This document shows positions 8,533 through 16,660 of a stretch of DNA of 64,000 nt, piece after piece (positions within the stretch are counted from its first letter, which is position 1; each line of letters opens with the position of its first letter). The stretch is from assembly GCF_017876625.1 (NCBI RefSeq), contig NZ_JAGIOH010000001.1:1426001-1490000 (forward strand). The letters run 5' to 3'. The DNA comes from Streptomyces syringium. Its GTDB lineage: Bacteria; Actinomycetota; Actinomycetes; Streptomycetales; Streptomycetaceae. The notes below the pieces were generated by a model, which worked only from the letters and a program-made list of their open reading frames with translations, did not search any database and had not been told where the DNA came from. Position numbers and translations under genes: made by a program.

Positions 8533-10320
8533 ATGCCCCCGGTACCGCGGCCCCGTCGCGAGTGGCACTCGATGCCCTTCCCGCTGGCGCTGCTGGAGAT
8601 CAGGAAGCAGCGGGAGCTGCTGCGCGCGCACAATCTGCACGACACCTACGGCGCCGGTGGCGAGCGCCCGCGCAAGCCGACACCCGAGCTGCTGCCGTAC
8701 CGCAGCTACGACGGGTCCGGCTATGACCCGGACGATGTCGACATGGGCAGGGCGGGCACCCGCTTCGACCGCAACTGCGCACTGCCGGATACCTTCCCGG
8801 ACGCCGAGGACGACGGCCTGTTCGCGCCCAGCCCGCGCGAGGTCAGCAGGCGGCTGCTGGCGCGCCGCGCGGGCTTCCGCCCGGCACCCACGCTCAACAT
8901 GCTGGCCGCGGCCTGGATCCAGTTCCAGAACCACGGGTGGTTCAGCCACGGCGACAACAAGACCGTCGAGCCGCTGGAGGTCCCGCTCGCCGCGGACGAC
9001 GACTGGCCGCGCTGCCCGATGATGGTGCGCCGCTCACGCCCCGACCCGGTCGCCCACACCGACGGGGACCGGCCGCCGACGTACGAGAACACCGTCACGC
9101 ACTGGTGGGACGGCTCGCAGATCTACGGTTCGAGCGAGGCGCAGTGCCGGGCCCTGCGCACCGGCGAGGCCGGCAAACTCCACGTCGAGAAGGGCAGATT
9201 GCCCGACGAGACCACCGAGGGTCTCTCCGGCATCGACGCCACCGGCTTCAACGACAACTACTGGGTCGGGCTGTCCCTGCTGCACACGCTGTTCGCCAAG
9301 GAGCACAACGCGATCTGCGACCGCATCGCCGCCGTGCACCCTACCTGGGGCGACGAGCGGTTGTTCCACACGGCGAGACTCGTCAACACCGCCGTCTTGG
9401 CGAAGATCCACACGGTGGAGTGGACCCCGGCGATGATCGACCAGCGGGTGACGCGGGCGGCGATGCACCTCAACTGGTACGGGGTGCTGCCCGCCCGGCT
9501 GCGCCGCAACGTACGGCGGTTCGGCAAGGGCGAGGCGCTCTTCGGCATCCTCGGCGGCCCCACCGACCATCACACCGCCCCGTTCTCGATGACCGAGGAG
9601 TTCGTCAGCTCCTACCGGCTGCACCCGCTCATCCGCGACGAGTACGAGATCCGCTCCCACCGCACGGGCGAGCTCATCGAACGGACGGGTTTCGATCCGC
9701 TCCAGGCGCTGGCCACCCGGGAGGCGGTGGACCGCTGGGGCTGGTCCGACCTGTTCTACTCCTTCGGCACCATGAACCCCGGGGCCATCGCCCTGCACAA
9801 CCACCCCGACTGTCTGCGGGACCTCGCCCGGATCTCCGGGGAGCATGTCGACGTCGGCACGGTGGACGTCCTGCGCGACCGCGAACGGGGCGTCCCGCGC
9901 TACGCCGCCTTCCGCACGGCGCTGCACCGTCCGCCGGTGACCTCCTTCGAGGACCTCACCGGCGGGAACGCCGGGCAGGCCGCCGAGCTGCGGGAGGTCT
10001 ACGACGGGCGGCTGGACCGCGTCGACACGATGGTCGGCATGTACGCCGAACGCAAGCCCCGGGGTTTCGCGTTCAGCGACACCGCGTTCCGGGTCTTCGT
10101 GCTGATGGCGTCCCGGCGGCTGAAGAGCGACCGCTTCTTCACCTCCGACTACCGGCCGGAGGTCTACACCCCCGAGGGCCTGGAGTGGATCGACCGCACG
10201 GGGATGTGCGACGTCCTGCTGCGCCACCACCCGGAGCTCGCCCCGGCGCTGGAGGGGGCACGGAACGCCTTCGCGCCCTGGACGGCGCTGCGGCCGAAGC
10301 CACGGGGGGTGAACCGGTGA
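8533..10320 (+). CDS. Fatty-acid alpha-dioxygenase, heme peroxidase/cyclooxygenase superfamily
   Basis: This 595-residue protein resembles plant alpha-DOX throughout. The distal-heme segment WIQFQNHGWFSH gives His134. AKIHTVEWT and the HLNWYG segment match plant alpha-DOX, and SYRLHP supplies the catalytic Tyr361 and proximal His364, the YxxH arrangement of cyclooxygenases. DRERGVPRY and RFFTSDY near the C-terminus are also alpha-DOX hallmarks. Family enzymes abstract the pro-R alpha hydrogen of fatty acids and add O2, giving 2-hydroperoxides that decay to the Cn-1 aldehyde and CO2 or are reduced to 2-hydroxy acids. The ATG at 8533 has GGAGAG 7 nt upstream. Stop and next start overlap as GTGA. 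Identification of the fold is firm; the substrate is inferred. Confidence 0.92.
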   Translation: MPPVPRPRREWHSMPFPLALLEIRKQRELLRAHNLHDTYGAGGERPRKPTPELLPYRSYDGSGYDPDDVDMGRAGTRFDRNCALPDTFPDAEDDGLFAPSPREVSRRLLARRAGFRPAPTLNMLAAAWIQFQNHGWFSHGDNKTVEPLEVPLAADDDWPRCPMMVRRSRPDPVAHTDGDRPPTYENTVTHWWDGSQIYGSSEAQCRALRTGEAGKLHVEKGRLPDETTEGLSGIDATGFNDNYWVGLSLLHTLFAKEHNAICDRIAAVHPTWGDERLFHTARLVNTAVLAKIHTVEWTPAMIDQRVTRAAMHLNWYGVLPARLRRNVRRFGKGEALFGILGGPTDHHTAPFSMTEEFVSSYRLHPLIRDEYEIRSHRTGELIERTGFDPLQALATREAVDRWGWSDLFYSFGTMNPGAIALHNHPDCLRDLARISGEHVDVGTVDVLRDRERGVPRYAAFRTALHRPPVTSFEDLTGGNAGQAAELREVYDGRLDRVDTMVGMYAERKPRGFAFSDTAFRVFVLMASRRLKSDRFFTSDYRPEVYTPEGLEWIDRTGMCDVLLRHHPELAPALEGARNAFAPWTALRPKPRGVNR

Positions 10321-10679
10321 GCCGGGACCACCGCGAGGAACAGGGCGGAGCCGTCGGAGCGAACGGCGCGGACGACCTCGACGGGGCCGCCGACGGCGTC
10401 TCCTTCGCCGGGATCGCGCCCTGGTCGCAGCCCGTGCACGCCCAGGCGGGCCGGCTGCGGGAGCAGGCGGCCCGGCTCCGCGAGGGCGCGGCGGCGGTGT
10501 CGCTGCCCGGCGCCGAGGGTGCCGCCCTGCGGCGGCGGATTCTCGGACACGCGGCCCGCGCCGAGTCGGCGGCGCGTTCCCTGGACCGGACGGCCGACGC
10601 CCTGTTCGCCCACGAGGCAGTGCTCACCGCGCTCGCCACGCGCCGCCGGGAGACGGGGGGAGCGACGCACCTCGGGTGA
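10317..10679 (+). CDS. Small helical protein coupled to the alpha-dioxygenase, unknown
   Basis: A GTG at 10317 overlaps the dioxygenase stop (GTGA) and gives 120 residues. The first 40 residues are acidic and Gly-rich; the rest is Ala/Arg/Leu-rich and should form two long helices (REQAARLREGAAAV, then AARAESAARSLDRTADALF) with heptad-like spacing suggesting a coiled coil. No cysteine, metal motif or membrane segment is seen. The overlap and the operon position suggest a partner, stabiliser or localisation factor for the dioxygenase, but no family is recognised. Confidence 0.7.
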   Translation: MSRDHREEQGGAVGANGADDLDGAADGVSFAGIAPWSQPVHAQAGRLREQAARLREGAAAVSLPGAEGAALRRRILGHAARAESAARSLDRTADALFAHEAVLTALATRRRETGGATHLG

Positions 10680-10701
10680 CGGACGGGCTTGCTGTGCTCT
10701 G

Positions 10702-10750
10702 TCCTCAATCGCCGGACGGGCTCGCTATGAGCCCGTCCGGCGATTGAGGA
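10702..10750. repeat. Dispersed palindromic repeat / bidirectional terminator, copy 1
   Basis: Two perfectly complementary 22-base arms (10702-10723 and 10729-10750) flank a 5-base loop GCTAT. The core CGCCGGACGGGCT with CAATC flanks recurs at 39566-39581 (one half) and 44855-44920. It lies between convergent genes and would fold into a very stable hairpin, so it probably ends transcription from both sides. Confidence 0.85.
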
Positions 10751-10786
10751 CGCGCCCGCAGGGCGCGGGCCGAACCGCCGGCCGGC

Positions 10787-11206
10787 CTAGGCGTCGACGA
10801 GCGCGCCCTCGGCCGGTCGCGCGGTCCCCGGCTCCGCCGTCCGTTTCGCGTACCAGCGGTCGCCGCGCCGCTCGGCCATGCCGTACGCGGCGAGTCCGTT
10901 GACGTGCTTGAGGACGGTGCGCGCCTGGTAGCCCACGGCCGCGCACAGTTCGTCGACCGAAGCCCCCTCGACGCCGGACGCCCGCAGCCCCTCCCAGGTG
11001 CGGGCCTCGTGCCGGCCGAGATCCGGTGTCCCTGCGGAGACCACCACGCGCGGCTCGGCACGGGGTTCGGGCCGGGTCTCGGCGTGGGATTCGGCTCGGG
11101 ATTCGGCTCGCGGCTCGGCGCGGGACGGTCCCGGGCTGGACGAGCCGACCGGGCGGGGGGTGCGGTTGACCTTGCGGTGTCTACGGCCCTTCTGGCGTTT
11201 GCTCAT
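10787..11206 (-). CDS. Winged-helix-like protein with a repetitive Arg/Glu/Pro linker
   Basis: The ATG at 11206 gives 139 residues. The N-terminus is strongly basic (MSKRQKGRRHRKVNR). The middle is a degenerate repeat of AEPRAES-type units, mirrored in the DNA as tandem repeats near 11050-11125. The last 70 residues resemble a small winged helix (WEGLRASGVEGASVDELC, then GYQARTVLKHVNGLAAYGM). It probably binds DNA; the DNA-binding part is short and has no sensor domain. It is divergent from the two-component operon at 11375, which it could regulate, though nothing in the sequence proves that. Confidence 0.7.
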   Translation of the reverse strand: MSKRQKGRRHRKVNRTPRPVGSSSPGPSRAEPRAESRAESHAETRPEPRAEPRVVVSAGTPDLGRHEARTWEGLRASGVEGASVDELCAAVGYQARTVLKHVNGLAAYGMAERRGDRWYAKRTAEPGTARPAEGALVDA

Positions 11207-11374
11207 GGCTGATCCACTGCTCCCGTCCTGCTGGCGGCTCCTGCTGTCTGAAGGCGTCAACTCGGCCCGGCGCCGCCCGGTTACGGTAATTCCACCAGGT
11301 GTGCGAAAAATGACGCACAGTGATGCCTTGGTCCCCAGACTTCCCGGCATACCGGATATGTGAGGCTGGGGGGC

Positions 11375-12049
11375 GTGCGCATATTGATGGTCGAGGACGA
11401 GGTGGGGCTCGCCGACTCGCTGCGGCGGGGGCTGGGCGCCGAGGGGCACCGGGTGGACGTCGTCCACGACGGACACCGCGGGCTGGAGGCGGCACTGTCC
11501 GGGGCGTACGACGCCATCGTGCTCGATGTGATGCTGCCCGGCCTCAGCGGCTACGAGATCTGCGCACGGCTGCGCAGGCTCGGCCAGTGGACGCCGGTGC
11601 TGATGCTCACCGCGAAGGACGGCGAGTACGACGAGGCCGAGGGGCTCGACGCGGGGGCGGACGACTATCTGTCCAAGCCGTTCTCGTTCGTCGTGCTGCT
11701 GGCCAGGCTGCGGGCCCTGGGCCGTCGCCGGGGCGCGGAAACCACCACCCTCCGGGCCGGGGACCTCGTTCTGGACATCGCCGGGCGGCTCTGCCGCCGG
11801 GGTGACCAGGAGATCGAGCTGACCGCGCGCGAGCTGTCGGTGCTGCGGTACCTGATGGCGAGCGCGGGGCAGGCGGTGGCCAAACGGGACATCCTCGACG
11901 AGGTGTGGGACTCCCCCGCCGGGACCGACCCGAACATCGTGGAGGTCTACGTCTCCTCGCTGCGCAAGAAGATCGACGCCCCCTTCGGCCGCCACGCGAT
12001 CGTGACCGTCCACGGCACGGGCTACCGGCTCGCGCCCGACGGCGGCTGA
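11375..12049 (+). CDS. OmpR-family response regulator
   Basis: The 224-residue product has a receiver domain with the acidic pocket EDE, the phospho-accepting Asp51 (LDVMLPG), the conserved Thr in LTA and Lys in LSKPF. The C-terminal OmpR-type winged helix runs from LTARELSVLRYL to VHGTGYRLAP. A GTG at 11375 starts the receiver strand directly; a GTG at 11360 would add five residues. Three bases separate it from the kinase gene. A direct-repeat cluster at 13562-13600 ahead of the next gene may be one of its targets. Confidence 0.95.
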   Translation: MRILMVEDEVGLADSLRRGLGAEGHRVDVVHDGHRGLEAALSGAYDAIVLDVMLPGLSGYEICARLRRLGQWTPVLMLTAKDGEYDEAEGLDAGADDYLSKPFSFVVLLARLRALGRRRGAETTTLRAGDLVLDIAGRLCRRGDQEIELTARELSVLRYLMASAGQAVAKRDILDEVWDSPAGTDPNIVEVYVSSLRKKIDAPFGRHAIVTVHGTGYRLAPDGG

Positions 12050-12052
12050 CGC

Positions 12053-13564
12053 ATGAGCCGCCCCACGCCCCGGCGGGGCCGCTCGCGGCTGCTGCCCCGT
12101 ACGGTCCGGGGCCGGTCCGCGGCGGCCGCGGCGCTGGCCATGGCGCTGGTCCTCGCGGGCGGCGGCGGCTGGCTGTACGCGATCCTGCGCACCAACCTGC
12201 TGGACAACGCCAACGGCCGCACGGAACTCGCCGCCCGCGAGGTGGCGGCCCTGGCGGACGCCGGCCCGCTGCCGTCCCTGCTGCCCGCGCCCCGGTCGGG
12301 CGTCGACATGGTCCTCGTCCTCGATCCGCGCGGCAAGGTGGTCGCCACCAGCCGGCCCTCGGCCGAGCCCCTCGCCCGCGCGTTCGCGGATCTGCGCCCG
12401 CAGCCGGGGCAGGACGCCGCCTCGAAGGTCCTGTGCTGCTCCCCGGCCATGGGCGGGGAGCGCGGTGACGTCGTCGTGGTCCGGGCGAGCCCGGTGCCGG
12501 GCGAGGAGCGCTACGTCTACGCGCTGACCGTGCTCAACGACGTCGACGACGCCACGCACGCCATCGCGCTCGGCCTGCTCGGCGGCGCCCCGCCGCTCAT
12601 CGCCCTCGCCGCCGCCATCGCCTGGGCGGTGACCGGGCTGGCGCTGCGGCCGGTCACCGCGATCCGCACCGAGCTGGCCGCCGTCACCGCCAGCGAGCTG
12701 GGCCGACGGGTGCCGGACCCGGCGGGCGGGGACGAGGTGGCGGCGCTGGCCCGTACGGTCAACGCCACCCTGGACCGGCTGGAGCAGGCGGTCGCCCGGC
12801 AGCGACAGTTCGTCGCCGACGCCTCCCACGAGCTGCGCAACCCCGTCGCCGCGGTGCGCTCGCAGCTGGAGGTGGCGCTGGCCGCCGCGGCCCGGCCCGG
12901 CCACCGGGCGGACTGCGCGACCGATTGCCCGACGGACGGTGCCGTCGAATGCCCGACGGCCGGATGCCCGACGAGCGGGGCCGTGCGGGCCGCGCTGGCC
13001 GACACCGTACGACTGCAGCACATCGCCGCGGACCTGCTGCTCCTCGCCCGGCTCGACGCCCGGGTGCCGACCGGGGCCGGCGAGCCGGTGGACCTGGCGC
13101 TGCTGGCCGCCGAGGAGGCCGCCCGGCGGGCGGCGACCCGCGTACCGCTGACGGTGACCGCTGATCTGCCGGCGCCGATGCGCGGCCGGACCGGGCAGCT
13201 GGAGCGGCTGCTGGCCAACCTCGTGGACAACGCGCTGCGGCATGCCGCCTCACAGGTGGAGGTGCGCGCGTTCCTCGACGGGACGGCGGGGCAGGCGGTG
13301 CTGGAGGTCACGGACGACGGGCCGGGGATCGCCGCGGACCAGCGCGAGCGGGTCTTCCAACGCTTCGTCCGGCTGGACGCCGCGCGGGACCGGGAGAGCG
13401 GCGGCAGCGGCCTCGGGCTGGCCATCGCCCGGGAGATCGCGCACGCCCACGGCGGGAGCCTGGTGGTGGCCGCCGGGGGCGGCGGGGCACGGCTGGTGGC
13501 CCGCTTCCCGCTGCCGGACGGACATCCGGGAAAACCGGCCACGGCACGGCCCGCGGGTTCCTGA
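12053..13564 (+). CDS. Sensor histidine kinase with a Cys-containing insertion in the dimerisation hairpin
   Basis: The kinase is 503 residues. One transmembrane helix lies near residues 20-45, followed by an extracytoplasmic segment, a second helix (LLGGAPPLIALAAAIAWAV), a HAMP linker, the H box (DASHELRNP, His259), an N box (LVDNALRHA) and G boxes (DDGPGIA, GSGLGLAI). Between the H-box helix and the second DHp helix there is an insert of about 20 residues with Cys288, Cys292, Cys300 and Cys305, encoded by three TGCCCGACG repeats. The insert sits at the tip of the helical hairpin and is not usual. It is the cognate kinase of the preceding regulator. Confidence 0.93.
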   Translation: MSRPTPRRGRSRLLPRTVRGRSAAAAALAMALVLAGGGGWLYAILRTNLLDNANGRTELAAREVAALADAGPLPSLLPAPRSGVDMVLVLDPRGKVVATSRPSAEPLARAFADLRPQPGQDAASKVLCCSPAMGGERGDVVVVRASPVPGEERYVYALTVLNDVDDATHAIALGLLGGAPPLIALAAAIAWAVTGLALRPVTAIRTELAAVTASELGRRVPDPAGGDEVAALARTVNATLDRLEQAVARQRQFVADASHELRNPVAAVRSQLEVALAAAARPGHRADCATDCPTDGAVECPTAGCPTSGAVRAALADTVRLQHIAADLLLLARLDARVPTGAGEPVDLALLAAEEAARRAATRVPLTVTADLPAPMRGRTGQLERLLANLVDNALRHAASQVEVRAFLDGTAGQAVLEVTDDGPGIAADQRERVFQRFVRLDAARDRESGGSGLGLAIAREIAHAHGGSLVVAAGGGGARLVARFPLPDGHPGKPATARPAGS

Positions 13565-13600
13565 AGGAACCTTCAGAACCCTCAGGTTTCCTTCAGGCCG
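13562..13600 (+). promoter_or_regulatory. TCAG direct-repeat cluster ahead of the SEDS gene
   Basis: The 51-base gap between kinase and SEDS gene holds TGAAGG followed by TCAG at 13573, 13582 and 13593, spaced 9 and 11 bases, with CTTCAG flanks. OmpR-type regulators bind direct repeats about one helical turn apart, so this is a candidate site for the adjacent response regulator. The assignment is inference. Confidence 0.4.
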
Positions 13601-13615
13601 TGCCGTCCATGATTC

Positions 13616-15031
13616 ATGAGTGTGACCGTGGATTCCGTACACGTGGGGGACAGCGACGACAGCCGGGCCCCCGAGGTGCCGTCCGCGGCACCACGGCGGC
13701 GACGCCGCAGCGAGGCACTGCTGCTGGGCTTCGCCGTCCTCATCAGCTGCTTCGGCTACGCCAGCACCGGGCTGGCCCTCGACGGGGCCGTCCCGGAGGG
13801 GTTTCCCGGGTTCGCCGTCAGCATGGCCGCCCTGGCGCTGGTACCGCATCTGGTGGTGCGCCGCTACGCCCCGTACGCCGATCCGCTGATCCTGCCCCTG
13901 GCGACGCTGCTCTCCGGCTTCGGACTGGTGCTGCTGTACCGGCTGGACCCCGCGTACCGGGCGGCGTACAAATCCGAAACGACCGCCCCCGGCCAGCTCA
14001 TGTGGTCCGTCATCGGCGTCGCCGTCTGTGTCGGCGTGCTGCTGGTACTGCGGGACCACCGCCGGTTGCAGCGCTACATCTACGTCCTGATGGCCGTGGC
14101 GCTGGTGCTCCTGATGGCACCGGCGTTCTTCCCCGGCGACAGCTACGGCGCCAAGCGGTGGATCCTGCTGGGGCCGCTGTCGCTGCAACCCGGTGAATTC
14201 GTCAAGACCATCATCGCGGTGTTCTTCGCGGGCTATCTGGTCACCCACCGGGACGCCCTGGCGCTCACCGGCCGCCGGGTCCTCGGGGTGCGGCTGCCAC
14301 CGGGACGGCAGCTCGGGCCGATCCTGGGCGTCTGGGCGCTGAGCCTGCTGGTGCTGGTCTTCGAGCGGGACCTCGGCACCTCGCTGATCTTCTTCGGGCT
14401 GTTCGTGGTGATGCTCTACACCGCCACCGAGCGCCTCAGCTGGGTGCTGGTCGGACTGTCGATGGCCGTCGTGGGAGCCGGCGTCGTGGGCTCCATCGAA
14501 CCGCACGTCAAGGGGCGCATCGTCGCCTGGCAGCACCCGTTCGCGGTGTATCTGCCGAAGGACCGGCAGCCGCCGGGCACGGGCTCCGACCAGCTCGCCC
14601 AGGCCCTGTTCGGCTTCGGCAGCGGCGGCGTCACGGGCACCGGCCTGGGCCGTGGCCACCCCGAACTCATCGGCTTCGCAGGCCGCAGCGACTTCATCCT
14701 CACCACGGTCGGGGAGGAGCTCGGGCTCGCCGGGACGATGGCGGTGATCCTGCTCTACGCGCTGCTCGTCCAGCGCGGGCTGAGCGTGGCGCTGCGCTCG
14801 CACGACCGGTTCGGCAAACTGCTGGCGGTGGGGCTCGCGGCGGCGCTGGCGCTCCAGGTCTTCGTGGTGGCGGGCGGTGTCATGGGCCTCATCCCGCTCA
14901 CCGGCAAGGCGCTGCCGTTCCTCGCCAAGGGCGGCTCGTCCCTCGTCGCGAACTGGCTGATGGTGGCCCTGCTGATCAGAATCAGCGACGGCGCCGGGCG
15001 CGACCGCGAAACGGCCGGGGCCCTCGCTTGA
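13616..15031 (+). CDS. SEDS-family peptidoglycan polymerase, FtsW/RodA/SpoVE-like
   Basis: This 471-residue membrane protein has about ten hydrophobic segments. SEDS hallmarks include GAKRWILLGPLSLQPGEFVK, the ERDLGTSL loop, GIEPH-like SIEPHVKGRI, and the C-terminal LPLTGKALPFLAKGGSSL written here as LIPLTGKALPFLAKGGSS. Family members polymerise lipid II with a partner class B PBP; none is encoded next to it. The RR-HK-SEDS order and the repeat cluster in front suggest that the two-component system controls cell-wall synthesis. Streptomyces genomes carry several SEDS paralogues, so this is not necessarily the division gene ftsW. Confidence 0.93.
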   Translation: MSVTVDSVHVGDSDDSRAPEVPSAAPRRRRRSEALLLGFAVLISCFGYASTGLALDGAVPEGFPGFAVSMAALALVPHLVVRRYAPYADPLILPLATLLSGFGLVLLYRLDPAYRAAYKSETTAPGQLMWSVIGVAVCVGVLLVLRDHRRLQRYIYVLMAVALVLLMAPAFFPGDSYGAKRWILLGPLSLQPGEFVKTIIAVFFAGYLVTHRDALALTGRRVLGVRLPPGRQLGPILGVWALSLLVLVFERDLGTSLIFFGLFVVMLYTATERLSWVLVGLSMAVVGAGVVGSIEPHVKGRIVAWQHPFAVYLPKDRQPPGTGSDQLAQALFGFGSGGVTGTGLGRGHPELIGFAGRSDFILTTVGEELGLAGTMAVILLYALLVQRGLSVALRSHDRFGKLLAVGLAAALALQVFVVAGGVMGLIPLTGKALPFLAKGGSSLVANWLMVALLIRISDGAGRDRETAGALA

Positions 15032-15096
15032 GGCCGGTCGCTTGAGGCCACCGGATCCGGGAGGCGCCCGGGCGGCGCACGACGCACGATGAACGC

Positions 15097-16641
15097 ATGC
15101 TTCTTGTCGATATCGCCCGGGTGTCAGCACAGGTGGCGGCGACCAGCGCGCGGTCGGTCAAGATCTCTCTGCTGGCGGAGCTGTTCCGAAAAGCCGAGCC
15201 CGACGAGGCGCCGATCGCCATTCCGTACCTGGCCGGCCGGCTGCCGCAGCGCAGGATCGGTGTCGGATGGAGCACCCTGCGCGACGCCGCCGCCCCGGCG
15301 GACGCCCCGACCCTGACCGTCCGGGAGGTGGACGCCGCCCTCACCCGGATCGCGGGCGTGACGGGCAAGGGCGCGCAGGGCGAACGCAAGCGGCTGGTGA
15401 ACGCGCTGATGGGCGCGGCCACGGCCGAGGAGCAGCGCTTCCTGCTGGGGCTGATCGGCGGTGAGCTGCGGCAGGGCGCCCTGGACGCGCTGGCCGTGGA
15501 GGGGCTGGCGGCGGCGACGGACGCGGCCCCGGCGGACGTACGGCGGGCGGTGATGCTGGGCGGCTCCCTCGGCACGGTCGCCCGCGCACTGCTGGCCGGA
15601 GGGCCGGGGGCGCTGGCGGACTTCCGGCTGGAGGTGGGGCGGCCGGTACAGCCGATGCTCGCGCACAGCGCCAAGGACGTGGACGAGGCCCTGGACCGGC
15701 TCGGGCCGTGCGCGGTGGAGGAGAAACTGGACGGCATCCGGGTGCAGGTGCACCGGGACGGTGAAGCGGTGCGGGTCTACACCCGCACCCTGGACGAGAT
15801 CACCGAGCGGCTGCCCGAACTGGCGCGGGTGGCCCGGGAGCTGCCGGTGTCCCGGGCCGTGCTGGACGGTGAACTCATCGCCCTGGACGCGACGGGCCGC
15901 CCGCGCCCGTTCCAGGAGACCGCCGGCCGGGTCGGCTCCCGGACGGACGTGGCGGGGGCGGCCGTCACCGTGCCGCTCTCACCCGTCTTCTTCGACCTGC
16001 TGTCGGTCGACGGCCGGGACCTGCTGGAGCTGCCGACGGCCGAACGGCACGCGGAGCTGGCACGGGTGGTGCCCGAGCCGCTGCGCGTACGACGGCTGGT
16101 GGTCGCCGACCCGGCGGACGCCGGGGCCCGCACGGCGGCGCGGGAGTTCGCGGCCGAGGTGCTGCGGCGCGGCCACGAGGGGGTGGTGGCCAAGGCGCTG
16201 GACGCGCCGTACAGCGCGGGGCGGCGCGGTGCTTCCTGGCTGAAGGTGAAGCCGGTGCACACCCTGGACCTGGTGGTGCTGGCCGCCGAGTGGGGCCACG
16301 GGCGGCGGACCGGCAAGCTGTCGAATCTGCACCTGGGGGCGCGCCGTGCGGACGGTTCGTTCGCCATGCTCGGCAAGACCTTCAAGGGGCTGACGGACGT
16401 GCTGCTGGCCTGGCAGACCGAGCGGCTCCGGGAGCTGGCGCTCTCCGACGACGGCTTCGTGGTGACCGTGCGCCCGGAGCTGGTGGTGGAGATCGCCTTC
16501 GACGGCGTCCAGCGGTCCACCCGGTACCCGGAGGGGGTGACCCTGCGGTTCGCGCGGGTGCTGCGCTACCGGGAGGACAAGACGGCGGAGGAGGCGGACA
16601 CGGTGGAGAGCGTGCTGGCGGGCCTGATCCCCGAGGGCTAG
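15097..16641 (+). CDS. ATP-dependent DNA ligase (mycobacterial LigB type)
   Basis: The product is 514 residues with three parts: an N-terminal helical DNA-binding domain, the adenylation domain with the AMP-accepting Lys210 in EEKLDGIRV, and the OB domain with motif V (GASWLKVKP). Motif IV-like GVVAKALDAPY is also present. Length and order match LigB of actinobacteria, an auxiliary repair ligase acting beside the essential NAD-dependent ligase. The ATG at 15097 begins MLLVDIARVS as in homologues. It is monocistronic, 65 bases after the SEDS gene, and convergent with the glycosidase gene. Confidence 0.93.
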   Translation: MLLVDIARVSAQVAATSARSVKISLLAELFRKAEPDEAPIAIPYLAGRLPQRRIGVGWSTLRDAAAPADAPTLTVREVDAALTRIAGVTGKGAQGERKRLVNALMGAATAEEQRFLLGLIGGELRQGALDALAVEGLAAATDAAPADVRRAVMLGGSLGTVARALLAGGPGALADFRLEVGRPVQPMLAHSAKDVDEALDRLGPCAVEEKLDGIRVQVHRDGEAVRVYTRTLDEITERLPELARVARELPVSRAVLDGELIALDATGRPRPFQETAGRVGSRTDVAGAAVTVPLSPVFFDLLSVDGRDLLELPTAERHAELARVVPEPLRVRRLVVADPADAGARTAAREFAAEVLRRGHEGVVAKALDAPYSAGRRGASWLKVKPVHTLDLVVLAAEWGHGRRTGKLSNLHLGARRADGSFAMLGKTFKGLTDVLLAWQTERLRELALSDDGFVVTVRPELVVEIAFDGVQRSTRYPEGVTLRFARVLRYREDKTAEEADTVESVLAGLIPEG

Positions 16642-16660
16642 CCCGGTCCGCCGTTCGAGG

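Noticed and set aside
7342..10320. Upstream extension or fusion of the alpha-dioxygenase frame
   Set aside because: The frame is open, but upstream of 8533 it runs out of frame through the hydrolase gene, and a good ribosome site precedes the ATG at 8533.
10787..13243. Possible 818-residue protein on the reverse strand
   Set aside because: Only the last 139 residues, from the ATG at 11206, have sensible composition; the rest is antisense to the response regulator and kinase genes.
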